Source: Dipylidium caninum
Lineage: Eukaryota > Platyhelminthes > Cestoda > Cyclophyllidea > Dipylidiidae
Length of the DNA stretch: 64,000 nucleotides
Assembly: GCA_017562135.1 (NCBI GenBank)
Contig: QEYB01000229.1
Coordinates: forward strand, 496,001 to 560,000
Direction of reading: 5' to 3'
Both the position numbers and the translations under genes were made by a program. A model generated the notes under the pieces. It was not told the origin of the DNA. It saw only the letters and a program-made list of their open reading frames with translations, and searched no databases. Shown piece by piece: positions 1 through 11,524 of the stretch; the first letter of the stretch is position 1; every line of letters begins with the position of its first letter.

Positions 1-2228
1 GCAAATCGCATGCCCTCCCCGGTCGAGTCGGAGGAGAGCGAGGCCCCGACGTCGCCCGAGTTGGAGGCCTCTCAGGCCAGTCCCCTGCCCTCCGCCGTCG
101 AGATCGTTGAGATCGAGGCCCCGGCGTCGTCTGAGTCGGAGTCCTCTCCGGCTTCGGATTCTGTTGAATTGGAACGTCTGGTTGAGGCAATCTATGCCGA
201 ATCAACCGAAGTACCGACCGCGGAGACGCAAATCGGTGAGGAGATTCCGCTCAAGACCCCCGCCGCCGAATATGTGGGATGCGAAACAGAATCCTACGTC
301 TGTTACTCCGCGCCCGATCGCGAGGAGATGCGTGAGCTCAAAACTCTAACTGTAGCCGATGTTAAGGGCTCGTTGGCTCACTTAACCTGGACCGGCGCTC
401 GACTCCCTCCTCCACCCTCGCAGAAAAGGCTCCCTGAAACCCCCACTGACCGGGACTACGACGACGGTGACGATGACGATGACGGATACTACATGGTGAT
501 GCCTGAACGTGTCGAGAAAAAGAGCCCGCAGAAGGCTTTAGACAATCAAATTGTACTGAGAGAAGTTAGAAAAAATGATTTCTTTTTGGTGATTAAGGAA
601 CCGGTGGAGGGCGCATTGTCTCGTGACTTGACTCTGATTAAAGCGGTGGTTGATAATTCGGGGAAGAATGTTCCCGTGCAGCTTCGTGATAACCTTCGGG
701 ATTCCTGGAGGTTGGACGCCTTTAAAGTTCCCGATATCTCGGAAGAGGAGGCGGAAGAAGAAGAAGACGATGGAGAGGAGGAGGAAGAGGAGGAGAAGCT
801 GCCAGAACTCACCGTCACATCATTGAACAACGAGTCAAAATTCAGAGGTGCGCCACTGCGGCACTTTCACTTAACACCCTTGAAGTATTCGACGCCCCGT
901 CGAGGAGGCGCCTTGGCGAAACCGAGAGCAGCGACTAAGCGACTGCCGAGCGGCTAATTCTTGTCCCATTGGACGAACCTCACGAACCCGGTGAAAAACT
1001 TGTTGTCGTGAAACGCAGCTCCGGTGGGCACAGACGCGGTGTCACTGTTGTGGTCGAAAACGACGATGCCAGACGGGAGGGGAAGGAAGACAAAGAAGAA
1101 GAAGACGACAAGGACGACGACGGAGATGATGATGATGATGATGATGTATATGAGGAAGTGGTTAGTGAGATAATGCGCCCAAAATGTCGCCAGGTACGAC
1201 TAAAGGCACCAGCAACACACCAGCAAAGTGGACGAAGATCGTTTTCTCTGGAAACTCTGCCAAACTCTGAGGAAGAATACGAAAACTGGGATGGGGGAGA
1301 CGAGAACACCTACGAGTGTGTGGATTCAGATGAAAGCGAAGTCACGCTGGTGCCGCTGAACCTACCGCCAGGTGAGAAGGGGAAAGCGCGTTTCAGCTGT
1401 CGAGAGCGAAAGTCAACAGCCTCCCGCAAGCAAGGCAGAAAGGAGCGATTTAGGCGGACCACCGTCGAAGTCGACGACAACTTCATCGTCAGTAAGGAGT
1501 TGGAGACATCCTACATGTTTATCCCGGATGGTAAAATTGACTTCGGGAGGTTCTTCAACACCTCCAAGTTGCCTGACAGAGTCATTAAGGTGGAGGAGGA
1601 GGAGGAGGAGGAAGAGAACGGAAGCAGTGCTTCTGCGGAGAGCGCTTCTTCGGAAGACGGGTGCCCAAGGATCCAGAGCTCCCCTTCGAGAGTGGGGAAA
1701 TGCAAATCGCCGGCGAAGACCACAATTTCACGTGAGGACGCCACTTCTCTGGGAGACACAAATTCGTCGTCGGTGTGCTGGGACAGTGACACAATCCTGC
1801 CCTCCACTGCCTACGGGAAGGTCATACGGGTTGGCGAGGTTTCCGGGGTAGGAGGAAAGGCGAGCGATTCGTTGCTTTACCCAACTGCGTCCTCTCAGTA
1901 TGCCGCCACCTGCGTCGAAGTGAACAGCTCGCGGAGCGCAGCCGTGGCCTCCCCAATCGTGGTGGCTTTTCGAGATCTCGACGCGGACGAGGTGTCAGTG
2001 AAGAGGACAACAGCCAGTCCTCTGGAAGTGAGGGAAGAGCTGCCAACAGGCCTCAAGGCATGCAAGTCAAAGAGAGCGTGTTGTTGCCCTTCCTGCAACG
2101 TCGAGCGCGGCCGAGGGGTCCTGAAAGGGCTGTCGGCAACCCGATGGCCGGTGAAACACCTGAACAGAGCGAATCGCCGTAGGAGGAAGGACCCCGGGGG
2201 GACCTACGTTTGCGGGAGAGCGGGATGA
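1..2228 (+). CDS. Acidic, disordered protein with CPxC motif; partial, cut by left edge; one frame change
   Basis: The frame is open from base 1, so the gene begins upstream of the window; a first in-frame ATG lies at 10. Frame 1 runs to a TAA at 955-957 and a second long open stretch continues in frame 3 from 939 to the TGA at 2226-2228. An intron at 848-939 (AGAG|GTGCGC ... GACTAAG|CG, 92 nt) joins the two exactly in phase; a frameshift or assembly error is the alternative. The product is low complexity, with Glu/Asp runs at 751-807, 1096-1149 and 1591-1617. It has no recognisable catalytic domain. Three Tyr-rich motifs (SYVCYS, YYMVMPE, SYMFIPDG) and a C-terminal CCCPSC resemble tail motifs of the genes at 6052-7413 and 41379-42704, so I infer it is a divergent member of the same family whose N-terminal domain, if any, lies off the window. 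Function unknown. Confidence 0.6.
848..939 (+). other. Predicted 92-nt intron (or site of a frameshift)
   Basis: Donor AG|GTGCGC and acceptor CTAAG|CG change the frame by the amount needed to link the two open stretches of the left-edge gene. A CTTAAC branch-like sequence lies at 870-875 but there is no strong pyrimidine tract, so a single-base indel near 900-957 is a real alternative. Confidence 0.3.
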
Positions 2229-2414
2229 AGCTGCGCCCTGGCTCAGGATGGACCTCCTCCCATCCCACGGAGTTGTGCCAGCCACTTCCCATCTCTCACT
2301 TCCACCAACTCCCCGAGCCCTCTTTGACCCGTTCTGAATTCCTCTCTTCAAACGCGTCCTTCATCTTCCATTTAAAAAGTAAATTTGGCTATAGCATCTA
2401 CCCGAAAGTTCCGT

Positions 2415-3460
2415 TCGTTAATTTAACGCATGTTGGACTGCCTATTTTTAATCGCTCAATGCATTCATTCTAACGTAAGAAGTCAACTAAAGTAATTTTT
2501 ATTCACATTCGTCATAAGTGTGTACTGAAGAAGCTCATTTACGCCAAACTGCATGGTGATACGACTTTCGACGAGGCAGACACGCTACAGACTCATTTAG
2601 AAATTGCTGGAAAGTGTTAGGCAAAGACGCAGTTTGTGGTAGAACACGCAGAAGATGGATAGAAGAAATTGAAACTGGTGCCGTTGACCCTTCTGAGAAG
2701 TCACTTTCCGGGTGGCAGTCTTAACGCGACTACGACGCTGCTGGCATCATGTTGGAACGAGATCCTCTTTAGAAAGGCTCACTTCAGCTCACCAAACCAT
2801 TTCGAACCATGGGCGGAACAAAATCGAGTCTGCTTGAAGCGGATGATGATAACTGGGGGGAGGAAAGATGAGTGAGCCACGAGAAAATCGTGAGGAAAAG
2901 GAGCTTGTTCTGAACCCGGCGAACGTGTTCTCTTCACCGCTAAAGCCAAATTCCACTCTGAACAGGAGAATGTTGGGCTGCCGTGCGTATATGGTGAGAC
3001 ACTTGAGGACCGATGCACTACGAGCTTTTAAATCTCATTTCGGAGAAGTTTTATCAACGAAAGAAAGAAAAGAGGCGGGCGATGTTCAGGGGGAAGGAAG
3101 AACATCACGCCAGGCCAAACGCCACTTTGCAGACTCATCAACAATTTGCAACACTAGGCTGAGAAATTCCGTCGTATTCACCACATTCTCCGGACTTTGC
3201 ACTCTCCACCTGTTGCCTCTTTTTGCCTCCTCTAAACTTTTTGAAGAACATGAAATCCCCAATGAAAAGTGGCTTGATTTTTCGCGTTATAAGATGAGAC
3301 ATTTTTTAAAAAAAGGGGATACACCAGTTGCCCTCACGCTGGTAAGAAGTCATTACTAATAATGGCAATATGCAATAAATTTTATGGATGGTCGGGAAAA
3401 ATTATGTTTTATTTTAATACCAGAAAGTCACAACTTTCCGGTAGACCTGATATTTCGGTT
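2415..3460 (+). mobile_element. Degenerate mariner-family transposon, copy 1
   Basis: In broken frames this segment encodes recognisable pieces of a mariner (Tc1/mariner, IS630 superfamily) transposase. They are a piece like MLEQDPH, a GEER block matching the GDEKW catalytic strand region, a W-x-x-GPMHYELL block (family pattern ..YYELL) and a C-terminal KWLDF block. In-frame stops occur about every 10-40 codons, and about 100 bp is missing between the helix-turn-helix part and the catalytic part when compared with the second copy at 58600-59805. The flanks starting near 2415 (GCATGTTGGACTGCC) and ending near 3460 (ACTTTCCGGTAGACCTG) also match the second copy, which sets the limits. I could not identify clean terminal inverted repeats. 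It is inactive. Confidence 0.8.
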
Positions 3461-6051
3461 TGGCAATACTGTTGATGCCAAAAAGCAGTTTGCTAACTTG
3501 CATTTGGTAACACAACATTCGTCTCTGCAGGCAAACGGGTGAAGGAGTGTAAATTTTCCCGAGGAGGTCAAGATTCATTTAAAAAAATACGGTGCCACGA
3601 ACCGACGCCGAACGAAATTGCCGAGTGGTAGAGAAGGCGATTCGAGCCTCGACAAAGGCTGGACTCGAGACCTCGGCTCGGCCACGGCGCTTCGGCGCAC
3701 CCAAACAAGGGAGTTGGGGTGGAGTGTTTAACCTGGGCTGCACCGGCCCTCACGCCTACTTGCTCGTGACAGGACGCGCAGGAAAGTGAATATTCCTCCA
3801 CCCGGTGACGGTCACTGACGCACTCGACGCGGTCAGGGACCTCGTGGGCCAGTCAGGGGGGCAAAGCAAGAAACGCGGTCGGTGCGAACGGGTTTTACTG
3901 AGGTTGGCGCAAGCTCCACTTACCGTGACCTTGAGGTTGAGACTAGCCAATAGGCTTTCGCCAAAAGAACCTCCAATTACGCGGCAAAGGCGATGGGTCT
4001 CCTTGTAGTTCGGAGTTCGTCTTTATTCGAACGCAGACTCCAGTCTTAGTACGCTCCTCTATTGCCAATTCCATTGCATTCTCTTTTCAGCGAGCGGACA
4101 CAGAGGGCCGATGAGCTCCGAGGCGCGCTTCCACGTTTGTCGGCCATTCAGCCAAGCTGAGGGCTAAGAATGCTCGCTGATCACTCATTGGGGAAGCTTG
4201 CGACCGCGGTGGGAAATCCCCTCGTCCTTCGCCTTGTGGACACATTAATGCGAAGTCAAAGCCTCCTACTCGCAGTAACCATAACCGCGTGTGGTGGTAA
4301 AATTTCTAAAAGGACAATCCTGGAGGAGCGAAAACCACGTGCCTCTGTCCAAAGCGCTGATGCGTCCACCCGGAGAATAAGCTCAGCGCTCAACGTCTAT
4401 TCCACTGCTCCTTCTGAGTTGAATCCGCCAGCGAGACCCGTCTCAGGGTCCTTGACCACATCGGGACAGAAAGGGAGAATCTCGCACAGCGTCACAATGC
4501 CATTCTGGGTCCCCGTGAGGGAATAAACGTCTCCCGCTCGGTTGACCCCTAAATGTGGGCTGAGAGGGAACAAAGTCTGCCGCGTAGAGGATGAAGCGGA
4601 GAAAAGCACACTGATTCCTCGCGTTCGCCCGTGACAGTTCTGGTAACTTCCAGCCCTCGGAGCAAGTGAAGAAGCTTCAGAAATGCGCCCGTAGACCGCG
4701 CGAGTGCCAACCGGCCTCGAGGACAGTGAAAGACGTTGTCGAGGCTAGTGGAGGGGAATCGCAACGCCGTCTTTCCCTCAGACCGACGCTCGAGCGGCGT
4801 ATTTGTTCCCATTCACAAAAGTGACAAGGATTTTGGCCTCCCCTTGCCTAACATCTGCAATTTGGAAGAGCATCATAAACATACTACTCATGTGGCGCTT
4901 AAGTCAACTACCTTCTTGCCAAAAGACGCAGGAGTTGAGTGATCCTTTTCCCTGAAACCGCAATGGCTGTAGTTACCAGTTTGGGATTAAAGGGAGAAGT
5001 TCGGCCTTCTCATTCATCGCACTTCTCTCGACTGTCAACCCGATTGGCGGCGGCGGGCGTTGCCACAACTTGAGTGCTCGACATGAGATGTCTTCGGTCC
5101 CGCGGTTACTTCCCAGCGGGTTAGGAGGAAAGGGGACAAGATTCGCTAGCCTTGGAATAATTCGGACTCTCCTGCCCCTCCTCCTCACAACATCCGCCTG
5201 ACAACTCGCGCGCTTCTCTCCGACCGCCTTCAGCGTTGCGCCGAACCCCCCCGCACAGTCTCTACTGGAGCCAGTGTTTAAAACAATCGCCACACACACT
5301 TCGCCTCCACCTGCCGCGGGCTCTATTTGCGGTTTCGCGGGTGATAGGCAACCCCGCCTTCGCCATCGTCTGCCAAAACGTGTGGCTGCGTCAATCGGTT
5401 GAATTCAATTAATTCCCATGGCAAAGTCGTGGTTTAGATGCCTTCCGAGATAAATCCTGACATTTCAGAGGAGTTAGGGCCCCCCACCCATCCATCCGCC
5501 CCGTCCCTCCCCGCCCCTCTTGGCGCCATTCCACCCGTTTTTGTCTGCACCACGACCGCCAGACGCTTGGCAAAGTGACAGGCGGAAAATCGGCTTGCAA
5601 TGAACGACGGCGTCTGTGTGGGCAACGGGGGACTCGACCGATGTGACGACGACGTCTGCCCGTATTCGAAGCGCCTCCTTCCACTCGCCCGAGGGTCCAC
5701 GTTGCCCCCAAGCCCGCGCCGGCAGTTGGATTTGCGTCCCGCTTTGGCGGCCGACCGTGAGAAAAGTGGCAGAGTTGTCACATTGGATGTGGTTGATGCG
5801 GCTTTAATGCCTCTTTTATCAACGCGAAAACACAAAATCGCACTCGCACACTCACACATACACATACAAATGCGATAAGTGCTGGTGTAATATTAGTACA
5901 GTGCAAAAATCATCGACATCATAGCAGTCGTCGTGAGGAGGACAGAAGGAGTGGTTTCAGCCAAAGGCATAATGTTGGACTTCGGAGGTTGGAGGAGGGT
6001 GAATGGAACCTCACTTCTCCGCCGCTCCGCCGGCTCAGTGGCCGCCTCGCC
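3461..6051. other. Intergenic region without a convincing gene
   Basis: This lies between mariner copy 1 and the 3' end of the gene at 6052-7413. The open frames here are short, overlap on both strands and show no domain. A tRNA-like A-box/B-box pair is at about 3617-3680. A TTTAAT at 5803-5808 would read ATTAAA on the minus strand, about 245 bp past the stop of the downstream minus-strand gene, and could be its polyadenylation signal. Confidence 0.5.
3615..3680 (+). other. tRNA-like pol III promoter boxes, possible SINE fragment
   Basis: TTGCCGAGTGG at about 3617-3627 is close to the A-box consensus TRGCNNAGYGG, and ACTCGAGACC at about 3663-3672 is close to the B-box GWTCRANNC. The spacing is tRNA-like. 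The flanks do not pair into a clear acceptor stem, so this is not a tRNA gene; a tRNA-derived repeat fragment or chance are the options. I found no second copy in the window. Confidence 0.2.
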
Positions 6052-7413
6052 TTAACGGCAAGGCGGGTTCCGCGGTCGAATGAACTGGGGCTTTTTGTAG
6101 GTGTACACCTCCGGTGACCTCTCCCGCGGCCGCAATTCCCCCGTCGCTATGCGGCTCTGATTGCGAATGTAGCGCCCCGCGGTGTTAGGATCGACGGTCA
6201 ACTCCAGACCGCCCTCGTGGAAAGTGGCGCTGGTGTAGCCGGACGATGTCGAATCGACTGTCCACGACCGCTGGTATCCTTGGTGCTCCTTGGGCACTCT
6301 ACTCCGTAAATATCTTAGCTGTCTGGGCTTTGCATCGGAGATCTCGAGCCCGTTACCTGTGCGACGGGTGTAGGTCGACGGATTCAGCGCTTTGTGACGG
6401 GGTTCCGCCTGATACGTCAGGCTCAGCTCGCTGTCGCTGAAGGTGCCGAGCGTGGATCCGTCGTAGACGTTGTAAGCGTTCTTCGTGAATCGGGCCCGCG
6501 GACGCGGGTTCTGGGGACGGTAGCACCTGACTTCACGGGGAAAGTAGGTCGGCAATCTGGTGACTTCGTGGCTATCCACCGACGACGGCGCGTAGGCCTT
6601 GGGGCCATGCCGAGGCATGTTGAAGTTAAATCCCGAGCGCTGGATGCAACAAGGACAGTGATATTCCTCAGATGCGACGTCTTCCCTGACTGGTCGATCC
6701 CGCCCCACATTCTGCGCCTCCGGGAAGGCATCACTGGTGTCCGATGTGTTACGATTTCCACCCGCCGCCATATGCAGGTCGGTGGACATCAGATCGCTGT
6801 TGTCCACGCCGTCAGGGTCCTGCCAGAAAATGTAACTGGTGGTGCATTTTTCGGGGTGGCCCCGCCTGTCCGATGGGTTGGAAGCCCCGGTTTTGGGCTG
6901 TGTGGCGGTCCTCGGCGCAGGTCTCGCTCCCTCCGGCTTCACCTCCGGCAGCGAGTCAACTTCGGCTTGCGCCAACTCCTCCTCCCTCGTTTGATTCATT
7001 TGATTCGCCTCGTCAGGTTTCAAGCCACGCACTTTCGCGAGATTGTTCATCAATCCGTCAAATGCGGTCTCCTCTGTAAATTCAATCGACGTCACCGAGG
7101 CGTTTTTCCCCTGTCGGCAGCCCAAATACACACTGAGGTCGTCTTCGTTGGGAATAATTCTCTCCACATGGGAGAATTTAATCTTCTTAATTGTCGGCCT
7201 CTTGGCATTCTTTCCGGCAGCGAATTCAATTCTATTCCCGAAAATTTTGGCGGTGTAAGGGCCACCTTTGGGGAAGTGGCGTTTCAAACTCTCCTCCTTC
7301 AACACCGTCTCGAGCGCCTCCTTCTTCTTCACCTTCACATGGCTGAGGTAGCGCAGAGGCGCCTTGATCTCCACCTTCTTATTTCCCCTCGCGGACTCGG
7401 CGGGTTTCGCCAT
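6052..7413 (-). CDS. PH-like basic domain protein with disordered tail (DUF5734-like family), member B
   Basis: 453 aa from the ATG at 7413 (context CACAATGG). Upstream the frame is open without any further ATG. Residues about 15-130 form the family domain: a Lys-rich helix (SHVKVKKKEALETVLK), strands (TAKIFGNRIEFAAG, IKKIKFSHVERII, LSVYLGCRQG, VTSIEFTEET) and a closing helix (FDGLMNNLAKV). This order resembles a PH/PTB fold by pattern only. The tail is Pro/Arg/Ser-rich and lacks the poly-Ser runs of its paralogues, but has TSYIFWQDPDG, HCPCC and GTFSDSELS motifs seen elsewhere in the cluster. A good 90-nt intron lies 11 nt upstream of the start. The assignment to DUF5734 is from memory and needs a profile search. 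No enzyme motif is visible; a scaffold or adaptor role would be inference. Confidence 0.8.
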   Translation of the reverse strand: MAKPAESARGNKKVEIKAPLRYLSHVKVKKKEALETVLKEESLKRHFPKGGPYTAKIFGNRIEFAAGKNAKRPTIKKIKFSHVERIIPNEDDLSVYLGCRQGKNASVTSIEFTEETAFDGLMNNLAKVRGLKPDEANQMNQTREEELAQAEVDSLPEVKPEGARPAPRTATQPKTGASNPSDRRGHPEKCTTSYIFWQDPDGVDNSDLMSTDLHMAAGGNRNTSDTSDAFPEAQNVGRDRPVREDVASEEYHCPCCIQRSGFNFNMPRHGPKAYAPSSVDSHEVTRLPTYFPREVRCYRPQNPRPRARFTKNAYNVYDGSTLGTFSDSELSLTYQAEPRHKALNPSTYTRRTGNGLEISDAKPRQLRYLRSRVPKEHQGYQRSWTVDSTSSGYTSATFHEGGLELTVDPNTAGRYIRNQSRIATGELRPRERSPEVYTYKKPQFIRPRNPPCR

Positions 7414-7424
7414 TGTGCCACGGC

Positions 7425-7514
7425 CTGAGTGGAGGGCAGCGGTGTTAGTGCCAGGCAGACAAGACAAGCCAACTCATATCGCCACTCCATTGGATGTGAC
7501 GGTAATTAGCTTAC
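7425..7514 (-). other. Predicted 90-nt 5' UTR intron of member B
   Basis: On the minus strand the donor is TTCG|GTAAGC and the acceptor is CTGCCCTCCACTCAG|GCC with a CACTAAC branch site upstream. The exon before it is open in frame but has no ATG, so it is most likely 5' untranslated. The design (small intron just before the domain exon) matches the gene at 26994-28076. Confidence 0.6.
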
Positions 7515-9818
7515 CGAAGAACGCCTCTTGATGGCGCCAGGCGACGGCGTACCCGCACACAGCCTGACTCAGCAGCGGCTCGTGTGCCGCCTCGCAACGG
7601 AGGGACGGTTTACGAGGCTGCCGGCGGGTGGGTGGAGGCTCCGCTCTTCGCCATCCAATTGCAGCTCGGCTCGAGTGACAACTCGCCACTCGTTGGTGGG
7701 AAGCGGGCTTAAATGAAGGCGGGGCCACAGGGTTTGAGAGACCAGAGCACTTGCCTGACTCCCCTCCCCGTCCACTGAATTCGCCACTAGGTGGAGCGGA
7801 AAGTGAATGCGCCTGGAAAGAGCTGCACGCCACTGCATCGCGGCTCCGCCTCTGATGGCCTCTCAAGGCAGTGGAAACCCATGGCGGATGTTTGTGAGCA
7901 AACACACGAAGTTTTCGGGAACAGGTGAAGTCGCCCTCCAGCAGAATCCTTTGAACGCGCGTTTAGGCACTGCGAAAAGAGGGGTGCACCGATTCAACTA
8001 CGTGTTGATGGGGAGAGTGAATTTATGGAAATTCCCATTTAATGTGGCAGGAAATGTCACACACACTCACACACACATTTCCGGTCTGCATCTCGGGAAT
8101 GCAGTTGTTTACATTTCAGCGGTTTAGAGGGGAGATAGAGTTAACGCGGGTGGATGATGAGGCAGTTTTTGGAGTTGAGGGATTAAAATATTTCAAGTCT
8201 GCCCTGAAAATGACATTGTCTGTTTAGGAGGGTTTTTCTAAGCCAGTGGAAAAAGGAATAGACAAAATGGTCACACGTCTCCATGGCGTTGTTGGAGTGG
8301 CAGTTGAGGAGCTTCGTCGTAACCTCACCTCAAAAGACCACCATACAGTTGGTGGTTTTACTTCGGTGTGAAATCATTGTCGTCACCTCGACTACCTCAG
8401 ACAACTGCCATCCCAGGACTACAAATGGACGTTGTCCGCGCACCCCCGCCTTTGAATTTATCCTGAGAACAATAACTCAGCTACTCTAAAGGGGCATCTA
8501 CCACACTTTCCTCCGAGGTAGCAGGGAAATGGGGTGTCACACATATGTGACGAGAGGAGTTCCCGTCCCAGACCTTCGTTCTCTGGCAAGCTAATTTTGC
8601 CCCACAGCTAAATGCGTGGTACAACAGGCCATAGTGCAGTGAACAGAGGGTTGAGTCCTCAAACAGATCATTTGTGGTAACGTCGTAATTAAATCATGAT
8701 ATAAGTAGATCCTCTCAAGACCAACCACGAAATTATGAGGGGTAGTTAATGCGATGCTTTCGGTTGTTTGACAGAGACACTTGTCATAGCAAATTGCCAT
8801 TATGTCAATTTAATTAGCGCGTATTCGTGGGGCTGGTACGTGGCACTACCGTCACAATATTCTCACATGTCGAATGGGCAAGTAGAGGCCTGTCACATTG
8901 ACGTGAACACCCCTCGGTTTAATCTTTCCTCCCACCTTCTACTGTGCACCGCAATGCCCTACTCAAAAGTGCATTTCGACGTCTTGCCTCATTAGTACCT
9001 AAGAGGAGAGATTTCTAACTCCAGAGTATCGGCAGAACCTGAGTGTCATCTAATCTCTTTATTAAAGTTAAATAGTTCGGTGATGGGAGGGGAGATTCTC
9101 TCACCTGAAATTTATTCCAAAGGCATATCCCAAAGGAGACCATAAGGCGAATTATTGCTTTAGTTGATACCTACCCTCTCAGGAGGGCTCATCCCCATTT
9201 TTCGGCCTCCAAAGTCGACATTCACGATTTAATTATTTTGAGTACTTAATGCTCTGAGACTATTCACTACTAAGGCCACTCCGTGCCTCTATTGCACGTA
9301 GATTCTGTGGGATATCTTGGTAATCACAGAGGGGAATAGGTCTCTAACGTGTAATCTCGAAACTAGTGCGTATTTTAGATATCGCCGTCGCTTATTTCAA
9401 TAGAAGTTTTCATAGATTTATCATAAAACATGCTACTGAAATTTGTAAGTAGCGATCGCTGCAACATTGATTCGGAGGAAACGGAAAAGATCCCTTTGCA
9501 GTGGAAGACCAAGGCATCCAACCGAAAAGTCGTGCGCAATTCACACAATGTTTGATGCATTGAGAGATAATTTGGGAAAATTTTCAAGTGGCTAATTGGA
9601 CGCCCGATTTTTTAAGCCAATATGGTGTCATTTCTTGCGAAATTCCAATGCAAACCCCGTCTGTATTACAAAGTAAAGGCAGTGAGGAGCATTTAGCCTC
9701 ACTCGAGTAGAAAAGGCACGGTGTGAAGTTGAAGTGTCTGCGTCATGGGTACTGGGTGAGGGAATTACGGAGTGTGCTGAGTTGGAGAGGAAGGGAGAGT
9801 ACGAGTTGGCTAATGGGC
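7515..9818. other. Intergenic region, AT-rich from about 8.2 kb
   Basis: This should contain the first exon and promoter of member B near 7515-7900; I cannot place the start of transcription. From about 8.2 kb the sequence becomes AT-rich. Only short frames without domain features occur, including one reaching 8995 on the plus strand. I see no gene. Confidence 0.5.
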
Positions 9819-10494
9819 TTAACGAGGATCCACTTCAACCAGGTAGATGGGTTCAGAACCCTTGCCTTCGTAGACGATATGCGACATTCCGTTCCTCGAC
9901 CAGTTACCCGATTTGCGATGGGAGTAATGGGACCCTTTATTGGAATCAGGAATTGTTTCTATTTTATACTTTTTCGAGTCGAAGACAAACATTCGACCCT
10001 CCTCGGCAACGCCTTTTCCCTTGTCGGGATATAACTTAAAGACCCGAACTCGCGAGACTTCCCTTCCTTGAATCCCCCCTTCACTCGATTTGCTTCTCCT
10101 GCTGCTGCTGCTGCTGCTGCTGCTCCTACTCGAAATGATACTGCTGGTGCTGCTTGTGCTACTGCTGCTCGAGTCGTCGCGGCTGATGTTGCGAGGTCGC
10201 TGGCCACGTCGTTCGTTGCGTCTGCTGGGTAAATAATCTCGACTACGCGGTGAAGAGGGTGCCTTTGAAGCGTTGCATTTACGTTGACGCAGTATGGACT
10301 GCGAGCGAGCCTGGTTACGATTGGAGGTCCGACGTCCTTTCAAGTATTCGCTGTCTATGAAGACGGTTTTTAATCCACCGGCCATTTTCGCCGACGATGA
10401 CGATGAAGAAGAAGAAGAAGAATAAGACACCGAGCGAGAAGAGGAGAGGGAGGGCGAACCGCGACGTCTCGGCGACGATTTGTCCTTTTTGTTG
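9819..10494 (-). CDS. Serine-rich C-terminal exon of a DUF5734-like family member; 5' part not found
   Basis: The exon begins at a strong minus-strand acceptor, CTCCTTTTTGTTTCAG|C, ending at 10495. It continues in one frame (NKKDKSSPRRRG, poly-Ser, then AGGLKTVFIDSEYL) to a stop at 9819, giving about 224 residues. There is no plausible initiator near its 5' end, so it is an internal or terminal exon. Poly-Ser runs occur at about 10395-10430 and 10090-10180. The C-terminal stretch VRVFKLYPDKGKG..G..MFVFDSKKYK aligns with matching stretches in the genes at 18551-20041 and 41379-42704, and VFIDSEYL matches the family's F-x-[DS]-[ST]-[DE] motif. The N-terminal domain should lie at higher coordinates, but I found no matching exon up to 18 kb. 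A donor CTGCAG|GTGAAA just upstream would give a 51-nt intron (10495-10545), but the exon before it has an in-frame stop. It may be a gene with distant exons or a truncated relic. Confidence 0.55.
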
Positions 10495-11524
10495 CTGAAA
10501 CAAAAAGGAGAATATTATTAATTTCGTCGATTTCACAGGTTTCACCTGCAGAGTCCTGCAGCTAAAGCAGTGCGTCAAAGGAAACAGGGAGCCCTCGGTT
10601 ATCGCTTCACATTTCGGGTTCCAAAGGGTCCGCTTCTTCTGAGCAGACTTTCATATTCTCTGAAAGAATTGAAAATTTGTCGGGAACAGGAGGAAGTGAA
10701 ATGGAGGTGGCAAAGTGGCTTATCATGACTTTTCACCGCTTTACACCTTCCGCCATGGTTGCGAAAGTGGAGACTTCATTTGAACAATGTGTGGCGACGC
10801 TCCAGAACGCCCAACAGACTGGGAGTTAAGTCAAAAGCCGAACAAACTCTCCGGTCTCTGCCTCTACCAGGAGTTCGCACTTCTCCGGGCGTTCTGATGG
10901 GGCTGCGGCTCGAGGAGGTGGCCCCGTTCGCCCTCTTTGCGTCGCCGTCGTTCAGCCCCCACAGACATGAGGCGCCTGGCAACTCCGCTCGGCCTCAGAT
11001 TCCTCCCAAAATTGGGGTTAATTCACTACCAGCACCATAAAATTACATGAAATTCGATAATTAACATTTCTGCGTACTACGCCTTGCACGTGGATTTGGT
11101 GATTTTGAACTGCCTATGTCATCTCGAACCACTTTTGCGTTAAGTGGCTCTCAACCGAGCGCCTGCAGCTGCAGGGGCGATCACTCGCGGTGGATCTGTT
11201 TACCGCGGGGAGGCGGCGCCGAGGGACCGAGGCTGCCTCCCACAGACGACTGGCGTCACAACGCCACGTCTTCAAAGTACTCCTGAGAGGTGTCATCATG
11301 CGCGATTACATCGACTACGCCGCGGTCCGCGCGAGGAGACAGGCTTAGGCGGTGCCGATCCGCCTTAGCGGCCCGGCGCATGGTGGCAAGTGGCAAAACA
11401 CTGTGTTCAGGCGCTCTTTCTTCCTGCGAAGTGCCTTATTTTGCCTTTAAAGTCGTAAGTCTGGGGCCACGGAGTGGGTGGAGGAGGCGAAATCCCCGCT
11501 GCGGAGAAGAGGGCCCACAGAGCT

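Noticed and set aside
2474..3352. AAGAAGTCA repeats at both ends of mariner copy 1 as terminal inverted repeats
   Set aside because: They are in direct, not inverted, orientation, and homology with copy 2 extends beyond both.
6394..7428. Long plus-strand frame opposite member B
   Set aside because: Antisense shadow; member B has the family domain and consistent motifs.
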